In this document: positions 8,146 to 12,386 of the stretch, piece after piece
How positions within the stretch are numbered: the stretch's first letter is position 1
Layout of the letters: each line of letters begins with the position of its first letter
Notes under the pieces: generated by a model
Database searches by the model: none
The model's input: only the letters and a program-made list of their open reading frames with translations
What the model was told of the DNA's origin: nothing
Program-made: the position numbers and the translations under genes
Source: Desulfocurvus sp.
Lineage (GTDB): Bacteria > Desulfobacterota > Desulfovibrionia > Desulfovibrionales > Desulfovibrionaceae
NCBI RefSeq assembly: GCF_023230885.1
Contig: NZ_JALNWM010000093.1
Span: forward strand, 1 to 12,386
Reading direction: 5' to 3'
DNA: 12,386 nt

Positions 8146-9360
8146 CTAGCGGGCCCGGTTGCGGATCTTTTCGTGGGCCTCGCGCAGGGTGCGGCTCAGC
8201 ACCTCGATGTCCACGGGCTTTTGCAGGTAGGCGAAGGCGCCAAGGCTCATGCAGGTGTCGCGGTCCTGGGCGGAGCCGTGCCCGGTGAGGATGATGACCT
8301 CGATGCCGGGGCTTTCGCGCTTGACGCGGCGCAGCACCTCGATGCCGTCGATGCCGGGCATCTTGAGGTCCAGGATCATGACCTCGGGCTCGTCGCTGCC
8401 GACCATGTCCAGGGCGGATTCGCCGTCGTAGACCACATGCGAGCCCACGTCGCGCAGGGACAGCCGCTCGGACAGGGTCTGCACGAACTCGCGCTCGTCG
8501 TCCACCAGCAGGACCTTGGAGGGCATCTCGAAGTCCACCTTGCGGTAGATGTCGGTCTGGTAGAACCCGCTGCCCACGCGGACCTCCACCGCCGCGACCC
8601 CCGGCACGCGCCCGGCCTCGGCGCGCAGCTCCTCCTCCAGGCGCGACAGCAGCATCACGTTCTTGTTGATGGTCAGGATCGCCGTGCCGCCCCGGGCGTC
8701 CACGGCCACGTCGTGGCCCTCGCCCACCAGGTGCACCCCCACGCGCGCGGCCAGGGCGAAGTCCTCCACCGCCTGGCGCGAGGCGTCGGTGGTGCGCACG
8801 GCCTCCTTGCCCAGGTTTTCCAGCACCAGCCCGGCGGCCCCGGCGGGGTCCACGTCGTTCATGGGGATGAGGATGTCGTAGAGCCCCGCGCTCCAGGGGT
8901 CCTTGTTATGGAACACGGCGTCCACCCAGGCCGCGCAATCCTCGTCGGACTGGCGGATGGTCCGCAGGGCGTCCTTCTCCGTCACGCCCTGGGCCAGGGC
9001 GGCGTCCAGGCGGTGACGGATGTCGGCGATGAGGCATACGCGCAGGGCGTGGGTCACCGTGCCGGGCACCAGCAGCCCGGCGAACCCGTCCAGAAGCAAG
9101 CCGTCGTCCTGGAGGGCCTTGGCCGTGGCCAGCCGCAGCCAGGCCACGGCGCGCTCCTTCTCGCGATTGAACTTGTTGAAGACCGAGGTCCTGGCCGTGA
9201 GCGCCCGGGCGATCTTGTCGCGCGAAAGCCCCGACAGGGCCTGGGCGCTGTCGACGATGGCCGCGTCGTCGACCACCGTGTAGCCGGTGGCGCTCCGCAG
9301 GCGCTCGACAACCTCGTCCTTGCCGCAAAACGTTCCGCTCATGATGCTGATGACGGACAT
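8146..9360 (-). CDS. Cytidylate-kinase-like domain fused to a REC domain
   Basis: A 404-aa two-part protein. Residues 1-190 resemble the cytidylate-kinase-like P-loop family: a beta strand (MSVISIMSG) leads into a short glycine/lysine loop, GTFCGKDEVVERL, followed by GYTVVDDAAIV, LLLDGFAGLLVPG and LRVCLIADIRHRL in the expected order. The loop is shorter than the classical G-x4-GK-[ST], so activity is uncertain. Residues 200-270 form a small alpha/beta segment (GVHLVGEGHDVAVDARGG, then VPGVAAVEVRVGSG), reminiscent of BON-like folds. Residues 282-404 are an intact REC domain (D287/D288, D331, T359, K381). AAGGAG lies 6 nt before the ATG, and the start is 10 nt after the SulP stop. It may link phosphorelay state to nucleotide binding; the function is not established. 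Confidence 0.88.
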   Translation of the reverse strand: MSVISIMSGTFCGKDEVVERLRSATGYTVVDDAAIVDSAQALSGLSRDKIARALTARTSVFNKFNREKERAVAWLRLATAKALQDDGLLLDGFAGLLVPGTVTHALRVCLIADIRHRLDAALAQGVTEKDALRTIRQSDEDCAAWVDAVFHNKDPWSAGLYDILIPMNDVDPAGAAGLVLENLGKEAVRTTDASRQAVEDFALAARVGVHLVGEGHDVAVDARGGTAILTINKNVMLLSRLEEELRAEAGRVPGVAAVEVRVGSGFYQTDIYRKVDFEMPSKVLLVDDEREFVQTLSERLSLRDVGSHVVYDGESALDMVGSDEPEVMILDLKMPGIDGIEVLRRVKRESPGIEVIILTGHGSAQDRDTCMSLGAFAYLQKPVDIEVLSRTLREAHEKIRNRAR

Positions 9361-9370
9361 GGGCTTCTCC

Positions 9371-11497
9371 TTAAATGTTGTAGCACACGGAGGTCAAAGG
9401 GCAGCGCTTCTCGCCGGAGTCGGCGTGGGCGCCCTGGTGCACGGCGCGCAGGGCGATTTCCGTGGACGGGAAAATATGGTCCTGGCCGATCTTCTCCAGC
9501 AGGTGGGTGCGCCGCAGGACCTCCATCACCGCCTCGTTGACCCCGGACAGGGACACGTCCACCCCCGCCTGGCGGCAGCGGGCGATGAGCAGGGACAGGG
9601 TCTCCTCGCCCGAGGCGTCCATGTCGTTGATGCCGTTGGCCACAAGCACGATATGCCGCAGGTTCTTCTTCTGGGCCATGCGCGCGGTGATCTGGTCCTC
9701 CAGAAAGCTCGCGTTGGCGAAGAACAGCGGGCCGTCGAAGCGGATCACGTCCACATAGTCGCACTCCATGAGCGAGTACTCCCTGGCGCAGCGCAGGGCG
9801 GAGTCCTCGGCCAGGGCCAGGGAGCGCACCCGGGGCCGCATGCTCTTGTAGAGGAACACGCCCAGGGACAGAACCACGCCGACCATGATGCCCTTGTCCA
9901 GGTGCGGGGCGAAGGCCAGGGTCGCCGCGAAGGAGATGATCGAGATGATGCCGTCGTAACGCTGGGCCCGCCAGGCGTGGATGAAGCCCGAGGCGTTGAT
10001 CAGCCCGATGACGGCCATCATGATCACCGCCGCCAGCACCGACTGGGGCAGGTGGTAGAGCAGCGGGGTGAAGAACAGCAGCACCAGCACGACCATGACG
10101 CTGGTGAACACGCTGGACAGCCCCGTGACCGCTCCGGCCTGGAGGTTCACCGCCGAGCGCGAAAACGAGCCCGAGGTGGGATAGCTGCGGGTCAGGGCGC
10201 CCAGGATGTTGGCCAGGCCCTGGCCGATGAGTTCCTGGTTGGGGTCCAGCCGCTGGCCGGTCTTGGCGGCCATGGCCTTGGCGATGGAGATGGCCTCCAT
10301 GAAGCCGAGGAGGGAAATGATGGCCGCGTAGGACAGCAGATGGGCCACCGCGCCGAGGTCGAGGCCGGGCATGGCGAAGGCGGGCAGGCCCTTGGGAATG
10401 CTCCCGACCACGGCGCCGCCGCCCACGGCCGTCAGCCCGGCCACGTCCAGGGGCTTGTTGCCGACCTTGAGCCGCCAGGTGCGGCCGTCGGCCTGGGCCC
10501 CGGCGGGCACATCCCCGCGCGGGAAAAGCAGCAGCCGGCCGCCCTCCTGCACCCCGGCGAAGAGCATGGCCCGCAGGGCCTCGCGCTGCTCGTGGGCCAC
10601 ATCGCGCGCCAGGGCGATGTCGTGGTTGACCTTCAACAGGTCGTGCTCGGCGTCGTTGGCGGCGTCGAAATCGTGGTTCTCCCGGGCCTGGGCCAGGGCC
10701 TGGGACAGCTCCGTGCGCCGGGCCGAGAGGTCGGCGATGCGCACGGTGGCCTCGTTGAAGGCCTCCACGGCCTGGCGGGCCCCGGGGCTGCGCACGGCGT
10801 CCAGGGCGACGCGGGCGTCATGCTGGAAGCCCACGGCCCAGGAGATGACCGTGGTCAGCGCCACGGCCACCAGGACGTTGGGAATCCGGGGGTTGATCCG
10901 GCGCAGGAAGAACATGACGGCGAAGGCCAGGGCGCCCAGGGCCAGGGTGGGCCAATGGGTGTAGTGCATGGCGGCCTGGACCACGCGGACGATGGTCTCG
11001 TAATGGTGCTCGGCGCTGTCCACCGTCACGCCGAACATCTTGGAAAGCTGGCTGGAGGCGATGATGATGGCCGCGGCGTTGGTGAAGCCGTTGACCACCG
11101 GGTGGGACAGGAAGTTGACCACCAGGCCCAGGCGCAGGATGCCCAGGGAAAGCTGGAACAGGCCCACCAGCAGCGCCAGGATCACGGCGTAGGCGATGTA
11201 TGCCTCGCTGCCCGCCGTGGCCAGGGGTTCCAGGCTGGCGGCGGTCATGAGCGACACCACGGCCACCGGACCGGTGGCCAGCTGGCGGCTGGAGCCGAAC
11301 AGCGAGGCCAGGACCGGGGGCAGGAAGGAGGCGTACAGCCCGTAATACGGCGGCAGCCCGGCCAGCTGGGCATAGGCCATGCTCTGGGGGATGAGCACCA
11401 GGGCCACGGTGACCCCGGCCACGGCGTCGAGTTTCAGCTTCTCGACCCCATATCCTCGAAACCAGGCGAGGAAGGGAAAAATTCTGGTGAGCATCAC
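9371..11497 (-). CDS. SulP-family anion transporter with STAS domain and unusual soluble insertion
   Basis: An inner-membrane anion transporter or exchanger (sulfate, bicarbonate or dicarboxylate class; substrate not predictable here). SulP signatures are ALVLIPQSMAYAQLAGLPPYYGLYAS (29-57), GSSRQLATGPVAVVSL, GLVVNFLSHPVVNGFTNAAA, GQGLANILGALTRSYPTSGSFSRSAVN and NLQAGAVTGLSSV. The C-terminal STAS domain (about 575-690) contains VDVIRFDGPLFFAN and MDASGEETL. About 140 residues (224-364) inserted between membrane segments include a charged, probably coiled-coil stretch (241-312). At 708 aa it is longer than many bacterial SulPs. The start is GTG at 11497 or the adjacent ATG at 11494; either overlaps the TetR stop. 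AAGGA lies 7 nt before the GTG. Confidence 0.93.
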   Translation of the reverse strand: MMLTRIFPFLAWFRGYGVEKLKLDAVAGVTVALVLIPQSMAYAQLAGLPPYYGLYASFLPPVLASLFGSSRQLATGPVAVVSLMTAASLEPLATAGSEAYIAYAVILALLVGLFQLSLGILRLGLVVNFLSHPVVNGFTNAAAIIIASSQLSKMFGVTVDSAEHHYETIVRVVQAAMHYTHWPTLALGALAFAVMFFLRRINPRIPNVLVAVALTTVISWAVGFQHDARVALDAVRSPGARQAVEAFNEATVRIADLSARRTELSQALAQARENHDFDAANDAEHDLLKVNHDIALARDVAHEQREALRAMLFAGVQEGGRLLLFPRGDVPAGAQADGRTWRLKVGNKPLDVAGLTAVGGGAVVGSIPKGLPAFAMPGLDLGAVAHLLSYAAIISLLGFMEAISIAKAMAAKTGQRLDPNQELIGQGLANILGALTRSYPTSGSFSRSAVNLQAGAVTGLSSVFTSVMVVLVLLFFTPLLYHLPQSVLAAVIMMAVIGLINASGFIHAWRAQRYDGIISIISFAATLAFAPHLDKGIMVGVVLSLGVFLYKSMRPRVRSLALAEDSALRCAREYSLMECDYVDVIRFDGPLFFANASFLEDQITARMAQKKNLRHIVLVANGINDMDASGEETLSLLIARCRQAGVDVSLSGVNEAVMEVLRRTHLLEKIGQDHIFPSTEIALRAVHQGAHADSGEKRCPLTSVCYNI

Positions 11498-12096
11498 ACG
11501 TCCGTCCTTGGGGAAAGGGGTTGGGTCAGGATCTTGCGCACCGAGGCGATCATCTCGTCGAACAGCGCGCCCGCGTCATAGAGATTGTAGGTCTTGAACC
11601 TGGCCAGGCCGTCGACCATGGTGAACAGCACCATGGCCACCTTGCGCTGGCGGACGTCGGCCACTGAGCCGTCGGCCCGGCCCAGGGCCACGGCCTGCTC
11701 GAACAGCTCGATGAAGCAGTTGTAGATCGCTTCGAGCTGCTCGCGGCAGACCTCGTTCTCCCGGGCCAGCATGTAGGGATAGTGCCGATGCAGGAGCAGG
11801 AAGGCGTCCTCCATGACGCCGGAGAGGTAGAGGTAGAAGCCGAGCAGCCCCTCGACCTTCTCCAGCCCGCAGGAATAGGCCTGGACACGCTCGTGCTCCT
11901 CGAAATGGCGCAGCACCTCGCGGCGCACCTCGCGCAGGACCTCCAGCAGCAGGTCCTCCTTGCTCCCGAAATGGTAGAAGATGGTGCTCTCGGCCACGCC
12001 GATGGCCTTGGCCAGCTCGGCGGTGCTCGTGTCGGCGAAGCCCTTGTTGGCGAACAGCCGCAGCGCCGCGTAGAGGATCTTCTCTTTCTTCGTCAT
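11494..12096 (-). CDS. TetR-family transcriptional regulator
   Basis: A 200-aa one-component repressor. The N-terminal helix-turn-helix spans about residues 8-50 (ILYAALRLFANKGFADTS, TAELAKAIGVAESTIFYHFGSKEDLL), the typical TetR DNA-binding domain. The C-terminal helical ligand/dimer domain is not specific enough to name an effector. GGGAGA lies a few nt before the ATG. Its TGA overlaps the SulP start, so it is the first gene of the operon. A 24-bp palindrome between its promoter and start codon indicates autorepression and thus control of the whole cluster. Confidence 0.93.
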   Translation of the reverse strand: MTKKEKILYAALRLFANKGFADTSTAELAKAIGVAESTIFYHFGSKEDLLLEVLREVRREVLRHFEEHERVQAYSCGLEKVEGLLGFYLYLSGVMEDAFLLLHRHYPYMLARENEVCREQLEAIYNCFIELFEQAVALGRADGSVADVRQRKVAMVLFTMVDGLARFKTYNLYDAGALFDEMIASVRKILTQPLSPRTDV

Positions 12097-12109
12097 CGGC
12101 TCTCCCTTT

Positions 12110-12133
12110 GCTACTGAGTAATCACTCAGTAGC
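12110..12133. promoter_or_regulatory. TetR operator 1 (24-bp palindrome)
   Basis: The arms GCTACTGAGT and ACTCAGTAGC are perfectly inverted around AATC. The site lies 13 nt upstream of the tetR ATG and just downstream of the predicted transcription start, an ideal place for autorepression. Size and symmetry fit TetR-family operators; binding is inferred. Confidence 0.8.
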
Positions 12134-12143
12134 GTTTCATTCC

Positions 12144-12171
12144 TTTATCCGGGGTGACGGGTTTGTGTCAA
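12144..12171 (-). promoter_or_regulatory. Sigma70-type promoter for the tetR-sulP operon
   Basis: The minus strand has a perfect -35 TTGACA (12171-12166), a 16-nt spacer and -10 GATAAA (12149-12144), giving a start near 12137. The -35 lies inside a small palindrome, TGTGTC-AA-GACACA (12164-12177), which might bind another regulator. Operator 1 begins at about +4. Confidence 0.7.
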
Positions 12172-12255
12172 GACACACTGCTCAAAAAATATATTCTTAT
12201 TATTCGGCATATTGAAATAAAAAGCGAGCCCCGCGCACACCGAGCCCCCAAAAAA

Positions 12256-12271
12256 CCGAGTGTTCACTCAG
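12256..12271. promoter_or_regulatory. TetR operator 2 (diverged copy)
   Basis: CCGAGTGTTCACTCAG matches the central 16 bp of operator 1 (CTGAGTAATCACTCAG) at 13 positions and includes the inverted GAGTG/CACTC core. The two centres are 142 bp apart. It lies upstream of the tetR promoter and may control a divergent gene beyond the window or support looping. Confidence 0.6.
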
Positions 12272-12386
12272 CACGAGTATCCCTCCCTGTGCCCCACTCC
12301 GCGCACGGACCGGGGGCGCGAAGCCGCACGGCACGGCGGGGCGGGCCCCACCTTCGCACAAGCAGGGGGCGGATGCGTGTGCAAGG
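12272..12386. other. Non-coding right edge, no gene recognised
   Basis: The intergenic space runs from 12097 to the window end. Positions 12181-12230 are strikingly AT-rich for this genome and could hold a divergent promoter. From about 12290 the sequence is GC-rich again. An ATG near 12373 on the plus strand is too close to the edge to judge. Confidence 0.4.

Noticed and set aside
7423..11581. Long plus-strand open frames (7423-9540 and 9287-11581)
   Set aside because: They are antisense shadows of the histidine kinase, kinase-like/REC and SulP genes. They have repetitive His/Gln/Gly composition, no plausible domains and no ribosome binding site.

Overview
The window is GC-rich DNA (roughly two thirds or more G+C by eye). 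Every convincing complete gene lies on the minus strand, so transcription runs from right to left. Codon use, the REC-only regulators, the SulP/two-component cluster and the YgeV/YgeX pair suggest a deltaproteobacterial, Desulfovibrio-like organism. This taxonomic call is an inference from gene content and style; no marker gene is present.

Right part (about 4920-12386): a TetR-family regulator begins a tightly packed cluster. A sigma70-type promoter and a 24-bp palindromic operator lie just upstream of it, and a second, diverged operator lies about 140 bp further out. The order along transcription is TetR, SulP anion transporter with STAS domain, a nucleotide-kinase-like/REC fusion protein, a membrane sensor histidine kinase, a REC-only regulator, a soluble histidine-kinase-like protein with a degenerate ATPase domain, and a second REC-only regulator. 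Stops and starts overlap by 4, 16 and 4 nt or are separated by 10-24 nt, so the seven genes probably form one operon. No REC protein carries a DNA-binding output domain. The set therefore looks like a phosphorelay coupled to transport rather than a classical transcription switch. This is the best candidate for an undescribed system in the window.

Middle (about 3160-4735): after a 185-nt gap come a stand-alone universal stress protein and an AraM/EgsA-like sn-glycerol-1-phosphate dehydrogenase.

Left part (1-3090): a YgeV-like sigma54 activator is followed by 2,3-diaminopropionate ammonia-lyase (YgeX/DpaL). The gap between them holds a nearly complete regulatory circuit: three copies of the palindrome TTCTCA-N3-TGAGAA (putative activator sites), an intrinsic terminator for the activator mRNA, a -24/-12 sigma54 promoter, and a leader hairpin before ygeX. 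The activator gene has a strong Shine-Dalgarno placed for an ATC codon rather than for the first ATG. The ygeX gene is cut off after about 305 codons and abuts, head-on, a short plus-strand fragment of a dihydropyrimidinase/hydantoinase gene. The join lies at a 13-bp palindrome. It looks like an inversion junction or a chimeric contig end.

No tRNA, rRNA, CRISPR array or insertion sequence was recognised.
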